Assembly (NCBI RefSeq): GCF_002382885.1
Contig: NZ_NWVL01000006.1
Coordinates: 1-64,000 of the forward strand
DNA: 64,000 nucleotides
Direction of reading: 5' to 3'
From: Streptomyces sp. WZ.A104
GTDB lineage: Bacteria; Actinomycetota; Actinomycetes; Streptomycetales; Streptomycetaceae
A program made the position numbers and the translations under genes. The notes under the pieces were generated by a model that saw only the letters and a program-made list of their open reading frames with translations, did not search any database and was not told where the DNA came from. Below are positions 8,713-17,924 of this stretch, one piece after another. Within the stretch, counting starts at the first letter, position 1. The number at the start of each line of letters is the position of its first letter.

Positions 8713-9171
8713 ATGGCGAGGTGGGAGCCGAGCTACTTCCAGGCCCAGGACATCGCGGTCCGGCGCCTGATCTCCGCGCACCCCGACGAGTACGAGCACC
8801 TCCTCGACGAGGCGAAGGCCGACCTGCCTGCCGAGCCCTGCCCGGAGTGCGCGTACCTGGGCGCCGCGGCCCTTGAGCTGGCCGATCTCCTCGGCCACGA
8901 CCGGCAGGGCCACCAGGTGCAGCGGGCTCTGTGGTCGCACCAGATCCGCAGCGTGGCGGCCCTGCTCGCCGCCCTCGACGGCGACCTGGGCCTGTACTAC
9001 CTCCACGGCGACGGGCTCGGGGCCGGCGGCCTGGAGCGCGTCCACGACCGGCTGCGCCACCTGGAACGGCACCGGCCCGCGTCGGTCGGTCGGCGCCCTT
9101 CGCGAATCCCCATCGACGCCGGGCCGTCCCCTGCCGCTGGACTGCAAACGGCCAGGTCACGGGTGGTCTGA
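8713..9171 (+). CDS. hypothetical protein, 152 aa
   Basis: The gene follows the small HTH gene by 26 bp with a good ribosome site (GGTGGGG). The first ~110 residues are convincing: helices with CPECAYLGAAALELADLLGH in the middle, where the C-x2-C may bind a metal, and a regular pattern up to HDRLRHLERHRP. The last ~35 residues look like non-coding sequence and overlap the end of the minus-strand zinc-ribbon gene, so the natural C-terminus may differ. No family recognised. Confidence 0.55.
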   Translation: MARWEPSYFQAQDIAVRRLISAHPDEYEHLLDEAKADLPAEPCPECAYLGAAALELADLLGHDRQGHQVQRALWSHQIRSVAALLAALDGDLGLYYLHGDGLGAGGLERVHDRLRHLERHRPASVGRRPSRIPIDAGPSPAAGLQTARSRVV

Positions 9172-9605
9172 CGGTTCCACTCGACCAGCCCCGTGGCCGA
9201 CCCGACGTCACGGTCTCCTTCATGAGGCGACGGAGTGCTGGTCAGCGGCCTGCGACGGGGTTCTGGGGCGCTGTCCGGCATAACGGCTTCGCGTACCCTC
9301 TGCGCCGGGCGGCGGGCCCGAAACGCCCTCTGCCGGCACGAGTCGCGGTCGTAGATCTTGTCCCTGCGGTACGGGTGGCCGAGCGCGAAGCGGCGTCCGC
9401 ACACCGGGCAGCGCACGACCTGCTCGGGCTCCTCGCCCCACAGGAACGCCAGCCCGATCGCGAAGGCTTCTCGCTGGTGGCGGAGCCATCGTCGATGCGC
9501 CGCCCGGCACGCGCGCCCGCAGAACCGCCTGTCGCTGCGGGAACCCTCCGGCAGCGGCTTCGAGCACAGGACGTACGCGCACCGGCGTACTCGCTCGGCG
9601 GCCAT
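8997..9605 (-). CDS. Cys-rich zinc-ribbon-like protein
   Basis: The first ~105 residues are cysteine-rich in two clusters: CAYVLCSKPLP...FCGRACRAAHRR and CPVCGRRFALGH...DSCRQRAFRARR. Each cluster resembles a treble-clef or FCS-type zinc finger and ends with a basic Arg/Ala helix, a common arrangement in small nucleic-acid-binding proteins. The ATG at 9605 is chosen because upstream codons are low quality. Downstream of residue ~105 the frame becomes Pro/Arg-rich and runs antiparallel into the C-terminus of the plus-strand 152-residue gene, so the true 3' end is uncertain. Confidence 0.6.
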   Translation of the reverse strand: MAAERVRRCAYVLCSKPLPEGSRSDRRFCGRACRAAHRRWLRHQREAFAIGLAFLWGEEPEQVVRCPVCGRRFALGHPYRRDKIYDRDSCRQRAFRARRPAQRVREAVMPDSAPEPRRRPLTSTPSPHEGDRDVGSATGLVEWNRQTTRDLAVCSPAAGDGPASMGIREGRRPTDAGRCRSRWRSRSWTRSRPPAPSPSPWR

Positions 9606-9627
9606 GCTTTCACCGTACGCCCGGCGG

Positions 9628-9843
9628 CCACCCTCGCGGTCCTCGCCCCGCTGGTGGACCCGCTGGCCACGATCACGGCGGTCGCGGAGCGGAGTCTGCC
9701 GCACGCCCTCGTCGGCCACTGCCTCCGTGGTGCTGCCGTCGGAGCTGACCGGGACCACCCCGGATGTGGTGGGTCGCGGGGTGGCCGGGGACCTCATCGG
9801 CCAGGGGGCGAACGAGCTCCTCGCGGCGTCCCGTCGGGGCTGA
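9628..9843 (+). pseudogene. hemC: decayed C-terminal fragment of a second hemC
   Basis: The interval is clearly similar to the 3' part of the split hemC gene at 31795-32089. TLAVLAPLVDP and VAERS...HALVGHC correspond to AVLAPLVDP and VAERA...RALAGHC, and SELTGTTPDVVGRGVAGDLI corresponds to SELTGYTPEAVGRGVAEDLI, with a shared ending GANELLAASRR and stop. The two conserved parts are in different frames because roughly 80 bp are missing between the HC motif and SELTG. There is no N-terminal part upstream; the fragment abuts the zinc-ribbon gene start. It is therefore a relic of a porphobilinogen deaminase paralogue, not an active gene. Confidence 0.8.
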
Positions 9844-9865
9844 GGCTAGCCCGGTCCTGAGCGCG

Positions 9866-10720
9866 TCATCCGCTCAAGGCGCCGATCACCTGGCCGAGGG
9901 TCTCGACGACCGCCTGCACACCGGGGGCGGCGTTCAGCGCGGTCATGATCCGGTGTCCGGCGCGGCTGCGCACCTGGGGGTCCTGCTCGGTGTCCTCCAG
10001 GACCTCGACGTCCTCAAGGAACTCCTCCCGAGCCTGCTCCGGGACCTGCTGCACAAGTCCCCGCAGCTCGCGTACCAGGTCGGCCAGCTGATCGGGCTGG
10101 ACTCCGACGTTCTGGGTGACGTGGTACCCCTGGGCGGCGGTGCCGCCGTGGACGATCTGGGTGAACGTCGGTCCCGCCACGGGGGTGTTCTGGTCGCTCA
10201 CGTACTTTCTCACTTTCGTTCCGGACAGGGCGCAGTCTTCGCCGGCCGACGTCAGCGTCAGGGTCTCGGGCTGGCCGGCCGCGGGGGTGAGGACCGCCAG
10301 GCCGTGATCGTGCAGGTAGCGGGCGGCCCGCAGGACGACCGCGACTCCGAGGTGCTCGCCCAGGAAGAGCGTGGTCGCGACGAATGTCTGAAGGCGCACA
10401 GTAGCGTCCGGGGCGGCGAACGCCTGCTCCACCAACTGGTCGAGAGCGTGGCTGAGCCGGGCGCCGTGGTTGGCACGCTCAGCGGTGATCCGGTCTGCCT
10501 CGCGCAGGCCCTCGAAAGTGACTGATGCGCCGATCCAGCCCAGCGTCTCCAGGACGGAGACGTGACCGCGCTTCTCCAACAGACGAGCGGCCTCCTCAAC
10601 CTGCTCGACGCGGACGTCGTCGTCAGCGAATTCGGTCAGAGCTACGGATGCGTACGTATCGCGCTGAGTGCGATCGCTGAGCCCCATCAGCAAGACGCAC
10701 GCGAGGTCTTCCGTCGTCAC
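9866..10720 (-). CDS. winged-helix-like protein, member B of a paralogous pair
   Basis: This 284-residue protein starts with a GTG whose bases overlap the stop of the upstream gene (GTGA), so translation is coupled. Two successive helical blocks look like winged helices. They lead to a shared motif, DCALSGTKVRKYV, then IVHGGTAAQGYHVTQNVG. The upstream neighbour has the equivalent SCVMSGQPVRAYL and HIHAGGVGAQG segments, so the two are paralogues. This copy has an extra C-terminal helical, acidic tail of about 85 residues (QLADLVRELRGLVQQVPEQ and onward). No known family. The architecture suggests DNA or ligand binding plus oligomerisation, but this is inference. Confidence 0.7.
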   Translation of the reverse strand: MTTEDLACVLLMGLSDRTQRDTYASVALTEFADDDVRVEQVEEAARLLEKRGHVSVLETLGWIGASVTFEGLREADRITAERANHGARLSHALDQLVEQAFAAPDATVRLQTFVATTLFLGEHLGVAVVLRAARYLHDHGLAVLTPAAGQPETLTLTSAGEDCALSGTKVRKYVSDQNTPVAGPTFTQIVHGGTAAQGYHVTQNVGVQPDQLADLVRELRGLVQQVPEQAREEFLEDVEVLEDTEQDPQVRSRAGHRIMTALNAAPGVQAVVETLGQVIGALSG

Positions 10721-11373
10721 GAGACGCCGGTTCCCCGGTCGTCCAGCCGCTGGTGGGCGTTGACACCCTGCGCTCCCACGCCCCCTGCATGGATGTGCTG
10801 CTCCAGGTGGACCGACCTGTGCCGCTGCAGGTAGGCGCGTACCGGCTGGCCGGACATCACGCAGGAGGTGCCCTCCGGTTCCAGCCGTACGCCGGTCAGT
10901 GGTCCGCCCGTGGTGCTGAGCATCTTCAACCCGACCAGGTTCCGTGACGCCTCGTCGACCTCGTCCACGCTCAGCCGACTGCCGTAGAAGCAGTTCGCTG
11001 GCGAGCTGACGAAGTCCAACAGCTCTACGGGCCGGCTGGCCTCGGCCGTCTCGAACACCCAGGTGATCAGCGCGTTCTCGGCGTACGCCAGGCGCTCGCG
11101 TCGACTGGCGACCGCCGTACGGCGCCGCTCGCCTTCCCGCACCCCGGCGGGCGTCAGACGGAAGAAGACCACGTCACCGGCAGCGTTGCGGAACGCTCGC
11201 GCCCAGCCTTGGACTTCCAGGCCGGAGGCGGCCTGCTGCACCGCCTCCTCGTCCGGGAACGGGAGCCTGGAGGGATCGATCCCCGTGTGTGGGCCCAGGT
11301 CGCATGTGGTGTCGCCACCGCTCGCGTCCAGGGCCCAGAAGAGCAGCTCGTCGACGAGCCGGTCCTTCGTCAT
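10717..11373 (-). CDS. winged-helix-like protein, member A of a paralogous pair
   Basis: The 218-residue product starts at an ATG (MTKDRLVDELLFWALDASGG); the frame extends 20 more codons upstream without support. Residues ~1-80 look like a winged helix, with VVFFRLTPAGVREGERRR as the wing and following helix. A second helical block (LVDFV-type, then SVDEVDEASRNLVGLKML) precedes SCVMSGQPVRAYLQRHR and EQHIHAGGVGAQG, the features shared with the downstream paralogue. The C-terminus is short and ends just after the AQG motif. The pair is divergent from hemC, with about 130 bp between the starts. Confidence 0.7.
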   Translation of the reverse strand: MTKDRLVDELLFWALDASGGDTTCDLGPHTGIDPSRLPFPDEEAVQQAASGLEVQGWARAFRNAAGDVVFFRLTPAGVREGERRRTAVASRRERLAYAENALITWVFETAEASRPVELLDFVSSPANCFYGSRLSVDEVDEASRNLVGLKMLSTTGGPLTGVRLEPEGTSCVMSGQPVRAYLQRHRSVHLEQHIHAGGVGAQGVNAHQRLDDRGTGVS

Positions 11374-11504
11374 GCGCGTGAGTGTAAGTGCTCGGACCCG
11401 CACCGTGCGGCGATACAGCCCAGTCCAGGTCACGGTCGCGCCGGGCGGGAGGCGGACTCGGTGTCGGCATGAGCACGCCCCGGGCGGGCCTAGGGTCCGG
11501 GGGT

Positions 11505-12144
11505 ATGACGCAGCGCATCAGGATCGCGAGCAGGGCTTCGGCGATGGCCACCGCACAGGTGGAGTGGTTGATGGCGGAGATCGTCCGTACGACGCCCGGC
11601 GTGGCACCGGAGTTCGTTCCGGTGTCCACCGAGGGTGACCGGTGGGCCGGACCTCTGTCAGAGCTGGGTAAGAGCGGGAAGGGCGCGTTCATCAGCGCGG
11701 TGACGGACCGCGTCCTCCAGGGGGAGGCCGACCTCGCGCTCCACTGCCTCAAGGACATGCCCGGCGACGTGCCGGCGCCGAAGGGGCTGGTCTGCCTGTA
11801 CCCCGCGCGCGACGACCTCAACGACGTCCTGGTCCACCCCGGCGGCCTGAAGCTGGACGACCTCCCGCCCGGCACCCGCGTGGGCACGTCCGCTCCACGG
11901 CGCATCGCCCAGCTGACGGCCTCGCACCCCCACCTCGTGATCGTCCCCGTACGCGGGAACGCCGACACCCGCCTCCAACTCGCCTACAGCGGCCAGGTCG
12001 ACGCGGTGATCCTCGCCAACGCCGGGCTGCGCCGGATCGGACGGGAGGAGGAAGGGACAGAGATCCTCGGCGCGTACCGGATGATGCCGGCCCTCGGTGC
12101 TGGTCAGCTGGCGATGCAGGTCCACGAGGACGATGCGGCCACAT
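11505..12144 (+). pseudogene. hemC: hemC (porphobilinogen deaminase), 5' part interrupted by transposon
   Basis: The first 213 codons encode the N-terminal two thirds of hydroxymethylbilane synthase, which polymerises four porphobilinogen units in tetrapyrrole synthesis. Diagnostic segments are RIASRASAMATAQV, KGAFISAVTDRVLQGEADLA, HCLKDMPGDVP (HSxKDxP in most family members), TSAPRRIAQL and RGNADTRL. After ATT at residue 213 the frame enters the transposon inverted repeat and ends at 12257 in a 250-residue chimera that lacks the cofactor-binding domain. The missing domain is found intact at 31795-32089. The gene would therefore be inactive unless the element is excised. Confidence 0.92.
12140..12144. 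repeat. target-site duplication, left copy (CACAT)
   Basis: CACAT immediately precedes the left inverted repeat and is repeated directly after the right one. It falls inside hemC codons for Ala-Thr. Confidence 0.92.
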
Positions 12145-12194
12145 GGCCGTGTTCTCGTATAGCTACGGCCACCCGACAAGTAGCGCTGCGTAAC
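12145..12194 (+). repeat. left terminal inverted repeat (IRL) of the Tn3 element
   Basis: These 50 bp match the reverse complement of 31745-31794 at 48 positions; the differences are at positions 30 and 45 of the repeat. The repeat contains its own inner inverted repeat, GGCCGT at the tip and ACGGCC 14 bases further in. A 50-bp repeat is longer than the usual 38 bp. Confidence 0.93.
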
Positions 12195-12284
12195 CATCTG
12201 GCTTCGGTTTGGATTCCTTACCTCCACTCCCTCTGGTCGGTCGCCACGATGTGGTGATCCAACTGACTGGGCGAAGGAGTAAGG

Positions 12285-15200
12285 GTGCGGCAAGACTGGG
12301 AGCCGGAAGACCTCATTGAGGTCTGGACGCTGCTCGAAGACGACATGAAGCGGTTACGGAACAAGTCCGGGGCGAACCGGTTGGGCTTCGCGATGCTGCT
12401 GAAGTTCTTCGAGGTGGAAGCACGGTTCCCGGAGACCATCGGGGAGGTGCCGGCGGCCGCGGTGGGTTACGTGGCCCAGCAGGTGAAGGTGCCGGTGCAG
12501 GAGTGGGCGGCGTACGACTGGCAGGGCCGGACAGCGACCCGTCATCGGACGGAGATCCGGGAGGCGTTCGGCTTTCGGGCGAACACCGAAGAGGACCAGG
12601 AAAAGCTGGCCGAGTGGCTGACCGCGGAGCTGTGCGGGGTGGAGATGTCTCGCGATCGGCTGGCGGAGGCGGTGGTGGCCCGCTGTCGCAACGACCACAT
12701 CGAGCCGCCGGCGCCGGGGCAGGTCGGCCGGCTGGTGGGCAAGGCGGTCAAGGCCTTCGACGCGCAGTTCTGCCGCAATACCGTGGACCGGCTGTCCCGC
12801 GCGACGCGCTCGCGGCTGGAGGATCTGGTCGCGGGCAGTGAGGACGGCGACGAGGCGGCTGGGGGCCAGGCGGTGGCCGGGGGCGGGCGGTCGTTCTTCG
12901 CCGAGCTGAAGGCGGATCCGGGGGCGCCGGGGTTGGAGAGCTTGTTCGCGGAGGTGGACAAGCTCCAGCGGGTGCGGAAATTGGAGTTGCCGGCGGACCT
13001 GTTCGCGGACGTGTCGGAGAAGCAGGTGGAGGCCTGGCGGGCGAGGGCGGCGAAGGAGTACCCGGCGAACCTGGAGCGGATGAAGCCGCCGATGCGCCTG
13101 ACGTTGCTGGCCGCGCTGTGCCACGTGCGGCACGGGGAGATCACTGACTCGCTGGTGGAGCTGTTCATCCAACTGGTGCTGAAGATCAACACCCGGGCGG
13201 AGAAGAAGGTCGACAAGGAGCTGACGGGTGAGCTGAAGAAGGTGCGGGGCAAGGAGGCGATGATGCTGCGGGTCGCTGAGGCGGCCTTGTCCGAGCCGTC
13301 GGGCACGGTCCGCAGGGTGATCTACCCCGTCGTCGGCGGGGAGAAGACGCTCAAGGCCCTCGCTGCGGAGGCCGCCGCGAACGAGGCCAAGTACAAGGCG
13401 CGTGTGCGTACCGTGCTGCGGTCGGCGTACTCGGCGCACTGGCGGCGGATGCTCACCCCGCTGCTGAAGGCGTTGACGCTCAAGTGCAACAACACCGCCT
13501 ACCGGCCGGTGATGGACGCCATCGACCTGCTCCAGCGGTACCTGGACCAGCCCATCGCCAAGGAGGGCGCGTTCTTCGACGCGGCGGAGGCCGTGCCGCT
13601 GGAGGGTGTGGTGCCCGATCAGTGGCGGGCCGCGGTGGTGGACGAGCGTGGCCGCGTCGAGCGTATTCCCTACGAGCTGTGCGTGCTGGTCAGCCTGCGT
13701 GAGGCGTTGCGGCGCCGGGAGATCTGGGTGGTGGGCGCGAACCACTGGCGTAACCCGGAGGACGACCTCCCGCAGGACTTCGAGGACAACCGGGACGTCC
13801 ACTACGACGCGATCCAAAAGCCCCAGGACCCGGGCAAGTTCATCGAGGCCCTGAAGAAGAAGCACCGCGACGCGCTCGACCGGTTCGAGCAGGCGCTGAA
13901 GGACGACACCACCGGCGGGGTGGCCATCGTGAAGAAGAACGGCGAGCCGTGGATCAAGGTCTCGCCGCGTGCCAAGCAGGAGGAGCCGGAGAACCTGGTC
14001 GCGGTGAAGGCCGAGATCGAACGGCGCTGGGGAACCATCGACCTCCTGGACATATTGAAGTATGCCGAGTTCGACACCGACTTCATCGCCGAGTTCACCA
14101 CGGTGGCCACCCGCGAGAACCTGTCCCGGGAGGTCCTGCGCAGACGGCTGCTTCTGGTCCTGTTCGGTCTGGGCACGAACATGGGGATCAAGCGGGTCGC
14201 GGTGACCGGCAAGCACGGCGAGTCGGAGGCGACGCTTCGCCGGGTGCGGCACCTGTTCGTGAACCGGGCCAACCTGCGCGCGGCCCTGGTGAAGCTGGTC
14301 AACGCCACCTTCGCGGCCCGCGACGAGATGTGGTGGGGCACCGGGACGGCGTGCGCCTCCGACAGCCGCAAGTTCGGCGCCTGGTCCTCGAACCTGATGA
14401 CCGAGTGGCACCAGCGCTACCGAGGCCCCGGAGTGATGATCTACTGGCACGTGGAGCGCAAATCGGTCTGTATCTACTCACAGCTCAAGTCCTGTTCGGC
14501 CTCCGAGGTCGCCTCGATGATCGAGGGCGTGCTGCGGCACTGCACCGACATGGAGGTCGACCGGCAGTACACCGACACCCACGGTGCCTCCATCGTCGGG
14601 TTCGCGTTCGCGCACATGCTCGACTTCAAGCTGATGCCGAGGCTGAAGAACATCGGGCGGGCGAGGCTGTACCGGCCGGCCGCGGGCGAGGACAAGAACT
14701 GGCCGAACCTGGCCCCGGTGCTGTCCACCCGCACGATCGACTGGGACCTGATCGCCCAGCAGTACGACCAGATCGTGAAGTACACCACCGCCCTGCGCCT
14801 GGGTACCGCGGAGGCCGAGCAGGTCCTGCGCCGCTTCACCAAGGGCGGCCCCAAGCACCCGACCTACCAGGCGATCGAGGAGCTGGGGCGCGTGGTGCGC
14901 ACGGCGTTCATCTGCGACTACCTGTCGGATCCGGAGATGCGGAAGGAGATCGGCGAGGGCTTGCAGGTAGTGGAGAACTGGAACTCGGCGAACTCCGACC
15001 TGTTCTACGGCAAGGACGGCGACCTGACGGGTGCGGACAAGGAGAGCCAGGAGGTCTCCATGCTCGCCCTGCACCTTTTGCAGAGCAGTCTTGTTCATGT
15101 CAACACATTGCTCGTTCAGCAGGTTCTGGCCGACCCGAAGTGGGCGGACAAGCTCACCGCGGCGGACCGGCGGGGGCTGTCGCCGCTGTTCTGGACCCAC

Positions 15201-15323
15201 GTGAACCCGTACGGCCGGTTCGATCTGGATATGAACAGCCGTCTTGACCTGGACCTCACCGCGACGGTCATGGTGCCTGGCCCGCGCAGTCCACAAGGTG
15301 AGTCGGCCGGCGCTGCGAGCTGA
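12285..15323 (+). CDS. tnpA: Tn3-family transposase TnpA
   Basis: The 1012-residue protein has the length and organisation of Tn3-family DDE transposases. An N-terminal DNA-binding region ([20 protein letters not shown], then [17 protein letters not shown]) is followed by a long helical linker and a C-terminal catalytic domain. Likely catalytic acidic residues are the Asp in CASDSRKF (about residue 693), the Asp in QYTDTHG (about 764) and a Glu in the KESQEV segment (about 920). The GTG start follows GAAGGAG at good spacing, 90 bp inside the left inverted repeat. The frame is uninterrupted, so the element may still be mobile. It would bind the 50-bp ends and carry out replicative transposition. 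Confidence 0.95.
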   Translation: MRQDWEPEDLIEVWTLLEDDMKRLRNKSGANRLGFAMLLKFFEVEARFPETIGEVPAAAVGYVAQQVKVPVQEWAAYDWQGRTATRHRTEIREAFGFRANTEEDQEKLAEWLTAELCGVEMSRDRLAEAVVARCRNDHIEPPAPGQVGRLVGKAVKAFDAQFCRNTVDRLSRATRSRLEDLVAGSEDGDEAAGGQAVAGGGRSFFAELKADPGAPGLESLFAEVDKLQRVRKLELPADLFADVSEKQVEAWRARAAKEYPANLERMKPPMRLTLLAALCHVRHGEITDSLVELFIQLVLKINTRAEKKVDKELTGELKKVRGKEAMMLRVAEAALSEPSGTVRRVIYPVVGGEKTLKALAAEAAANEAKYKARVRTVLRSAYSAHWRRMLTPLLKALTLKCNNTAYRPVMDAIDLLQRYLDQPIAKEGAFFDAAEAVPLEGVVPDQWRAAVVDERGRVERIPYELCVLVSLREALRRREIWVVGANHWRNPEDDLPQDFEDNRDVHYDAIQKPQDPGKFIEALKKKHRDALDRFEQALKDDTTGGVAIVKKNGEPWIKVSPRAKQEEPENLVAVKAEIERRWGTIDLLDILKYAEFDTDFIAEFTTVATRENLSREVLRRRLLLVLFGLGTNMGIKRVAVTGKHGESEATLRRVRHLFVNRANLRAALVKLVNATFAARDEMWWGTGTACASDSRKFGAWSSNLMTEWHQRYRGPGVMIYWHVERKSVCIYSQLKSCSASEVASMIEGVLRHCTDMEVDRQYTDTHGASIVGFAFAHMLDFKLMPRLKNIGRARLYRPAAGEDKNWPNLAPVLSTRTIDWDLIAQQYDQIVKYTTALRLGTAEAEQVLRRFTKGGPKHPTYQAIEELGRVVRTAFICDYLSDPEMRKEIGEGLQVVENWNSANSDLFYGKDGDLTGADKESQEVSMLALHLLQSSLVHVNTLLVQQVLADPKWADKLTAADRRGLSPLFWTHVNPYGRFDLDMNSRLDLDLTATVMVPGPRSPQGESAGAAS

Positions 15324-15836
15324 GCTGGCAAGGACGGGGCGGCCCTCTCTCGGGCTGCTCTCTCTTTTTGCGCCCCGGCGTCCCTTGGGTGAGCGGCCCG
15401 CGCAGGGAAAAGTCGCACCGGACGCAGGCCCCGGCCGGTCGTTGACCAGCCTGGACGGTGCCCCTCTCGGGGCGTCGCGGCGAGAGGGTGGGCGCTATCG
15501 GGCCAGGTTGATCACGGTGCCTTCCGCTCAGGGCCTCGCCAGCAGGAGCCTCCGCTCCCCGCTCGGCTGCGGGCAGCGCCTCGCGGCGCCAGGTGACAGC
15601 GAGCCCCAGCTCGGCGCCAAGCGTCGCAACGAGAGACATCCGCAACTGTGCAGCAGGACGGGGCGTGGTCGTGCGGTGCTGAGTCACCGTGCCGGCCCCC
15701 GGGCTGGGTAGCCGTCAGACGTGCGCACAGGCGGCACAACGGACCCAAGGCTCAGTGTCGGCTTGGACGCGGGGCCTGCGGAACAGCGGACGCCTGTCCC
15801 CCGACTGCGCCCGGTGGAGCGGGGGTGGCTCAGATG
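15324..15836. other. 513-bp gap inside the transposon, no supported gene
   Basis: Between tnpA and the first cargo gene I find no convincing coding frame. A minus-strand frame contains MSLVATLGAELGLAVTW, which could be a remnant of a degraded gene, but the surrounding codons are Arg/Pro-rich noise. Confidence 0.35.
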
Positions 15837-16271
15837 TCAGTTGTTGCGGCGCATTATGCGGCGCCGAGCGGCGAGGCCCAGGCCCGCGGCAGCGCCAGCG
15901 GCGGAAAGGCCACCGACCAGCAGGACCGTTTCGGCGCGTACCCAACCGGTGGTCTCGGCGCCTACGGCGACGCCGCTGGGCGTGGCTGGCACCCGGGCGG
16001 CGCCGGGGGTAGTGCCGGGATCGGTGGTCGGCTGGGTGGTCGACCCAGTGGTGGGTTCAGTGGTGGGTGCGGGGCCCGGCTTGGCGGTGGAATTGAAGGT
16101 GGCGTCTCCCTGCGCGGTGCCGTCGCGCACGGACGACTCGCTGTGCACCATGAAAATGCCGTGCCTGGTTTCGGCTTCTCCCTCTGCGGCCTGTGCGGGA
16201 CTGCTCGCTATTACCGCCGAGATCGCGGCGCCGAGGAGCGCCACGCCTCCGCCCGTCCGGGAAGGCTTCAT
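15837..16271 (-). CDS. secreted/surface protein with Thr-Pro stalk and C-terminal anchor
   Basis: The 144-residue product has a signal peptide (positively charged start, hydrophobic LLGAAISAVIASS, then PAQAAEGE as a plausible cleavage site) and a short soluble part. A Thr/Pro-rich stalk (TTEPTTGSTTQPTTDPGTT) precedes a C-terminal hydrophobic segment (TVLLVGGLSAAGAAAGLGLA) ending in the basic tail RRRIMRRNN. It is therefore probably anchored in the membrane with the stalk outside. No LPXTG sortase motif is present. The ATG is preceded by AGGAGTCGCC. The function is not evident. Confidence 0.7.
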   Translation of the reverse strand: MKPSRTGGGVALLGAAISAVIASSPAQAAEGEAETRHGIFMVHSESSVRDGTAQGDATFNSTAKPGPAPTTEPTTGSTTQPTTDPGTTPGAARVPATPSGVAVGAETTGWVRAETVLLVGGLSAAGAAAGLGLAARRRIMRRNN

Positions 16272-16796
16272 GGCGACTCCTATTCCTTGGGCGTCGTGTA
16301 CTGCCGATCCGTTGATCGGCAGCGGAGAGCTGGTGGTCTGGGTCGTTCATGTGGGACACCCGTCCACCGTCGACGAGACCTGATTGCCAGCTGCCCCAAC
16401 GTCAGACATCCGGTACTCCTCCAGCACGGTGGTGGCCACGAAGGCGTCGGTCTCGTTAGAGTCCGCCACCGGCAGGTGCGGTGGGCCGTCGTGACGCCGG
16501 GCGACGTGGCATCCGGCTCCGGGAGTTCCTCGGCATGGCGCTGGTGGTGGATGGCCTCGGTCTGGCCGTCATCCGTCCTGAGCTCTGCGTTGCCGTGGTG
16601 CACACGCTCACCACGCAGGCCGTCGAACTGGCCCGAGCTCACCCCCTGTCGTCGTGAGCGTGTATCTCAGGCGAGCTTGTGCTGTCCGCCTCTGGCCGTC
16701 CCGGCGGGCAGGCAAGGGGCGGCGTGCCAGGGAGCATGCAGCCTGGCAGCTGCCGTTGCCCCTCGCCTTCAGGTGACGGGGCCCTGGCCGGGATCG
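16272..16796. other. 525-bp gap inside the transposon, possible degraded coding sequence
   Basis: A plus-strand frame ending at 16657 reads smoothly over about 45 residues (REFLGMALVVDGLGLAVIRP, then VVHTLTTQAVELARAHP) and is preceded in another frame by a similar-quality stretch. This could be a frameshifted relic of a small protein. It has no proper start and is not called as a gene. Confidence 0.3.
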
Positions 16797-17849
16797 TCAG
16801 TGGTCGTCGTCATCCAATGCTTCGTTCAGCAGAGCGCCGCCGACCAGGCCGGCCGCGCCGGCGCCGAGGACCGCGCCCATGCCGAAGCGGCGGTTGCCGC
16901 CCTGCTGCGGTTCTTGCGGGTAGCCCTGCTGCATCGGCTGCGCGTAGCCGTGTTGTTCGGGCTGCGGATAGCCCGCCTGCGGCGTGTAGTAGGGCGCGGG
17001 CGTGGTCTGTATGTGCTGGGCGCAGCCGCCGCACGTCTGGATCTGCCGGGGTACGCCCCAATGCGGGGACCACATCACCGGCATCGTGCCGGGGCCGTGG
17101 TGGGGGTCGAAGAAGCACGTCATGGTGGAACTCCCTGCTGATTGCGGTGGTGTGACGGTGGCGCCTTGCCCTGGGATCTCCTGGGCGGCGGTACCCGATG
17201 CCATGGCAGCGGGTGGTAGGGGGGACGGCGTGCGCGGCGGTGCTGCTTCGGGGGCCGGTGTCGGGTTCGGCCGCAGGACGTCGACGCCGTAGTCCTGCGC
17301 GATGCCGGCGAGCCCGGAGGCGTAGCCCTGGCCGATGGCGCGGAATTTCCAGTTCGTGCCATGGCGGTAGAGCTCGCCGAACACCATCGCGGTTTCGGCT
17401 GCGGCGTGGCCTCTGAGGTCGTAGCGTGCGATCTCGGTGCCGCTGTCCTGGTCGACGACGCGGATGTGGGCGCTGTGGACCTGGCCGAAGTTCTGGCCGC
17501 GCTGCTCGGCCTCGTAGAGGGAAACCGGGAAGACGATTTTCGCGACGCCGGCCGGGACCGTGCCGAGGTCGACCTCGATCTGCTCGCGGTCCCCGCCCCT
17601 GTTGGCCGTCAGACCATTCCCGGAGTGCCGCACCGAGCCATCCGGGCTGCGCAGGTTGTTGAAGAAGACGAAGTGCTCGTCGGAGAGGACCTTGCCGGAC
17701 GGGCCGCACAGCAGTGCACTGGCGTCGAGGTCACAGCCGGCCCCCGCGGCGGTTCCCGTCTGCCAGCCCAGCCCTACACGCACGCCGGTCAGACCGGGAG
17801 CCTGTTTGCTCAGCGACACATTGCCGCCCTTGGTCAGGTACGTACTCAT
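16797..17849 (-). CDS. TerD-family protein with long Cys/Gln-rich C-terminal extension
   Basis: Residues 1-190 form a complete TerD domain: [19 protein letters not shown], the Ca-binding [23 protein letters not shown] and the C-terminal [20 protein letters not shown]. TerD proteins bind calcium and belong to tellurite and stress-response modules. The remaining ~160 residues are unusual: a Pro/Ala linker, a segment with CFFDPHHGP and CGGCAQHI that could bind a metal, a Gln/Pro/Tyr/Gly-rich stretch, and a glycine-zipper-like hydrophobic end (GAVLGAGAAGLVGGALL) with an acidic tail. The start at 17849 follows GGAGGAAG. The extension suggests membrane association. It is upstream-adjacent to no TerC or TerB gene. 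Confidence 0.85.
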   Translation of the reverse strand: MSTYLTKGGNVSLSKQAPGLTGVRVGLGWQTGTAAGAGCDLDASALLCGPSGKVLSDEHFVFFNNLRSPDGSVRHSGNGLTANRGGDREQIEVDLGTVPAGVAKIVFPVSLYEAEQRGQNFGQVHSAHIRVVDQDSGTEIARYDLRGHAAAETAMVFGELYRHGTNWKFRAIGQGYASGLAGIAQDYGVDVLRPNPTPAPEAAPPRTPSPLPPAAMASGTAAQEIPGQGATVTPPQSAGSSTMTCFFDPHHGPGTMPVMWSPHWGVPRQIQTCGGCAQHIQTTPAPYYTPQAGYPQPEQHGYAQPMQQGYPQEPQQGGNRRFGMGAVLGAGAAGLVGGALLNEALDDDDH

Positions 17850-17924
17850 CTGCTTCCTCCACAACGGCGCTTGCGAAATGTGTGAAATGCGTGGCCCGGG
17901 CGGCAGGGGCTCCTCCGCTCGGGG

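Noticed and set aside
12354-14450. 698-codon minus-strand frame opposite tnpA
   Set aside because: It is rich in Arg, His, Leu and Pro with no domain, and is explained by codon bias of the transposase gene on the other strand.
16679-17155. Plus-strand frame opposite the extended TerD gene
   Set aside because: Cys/Arg/Ser-rich noise with no start signal; it is antisense to a protein with a clear TerD domain.
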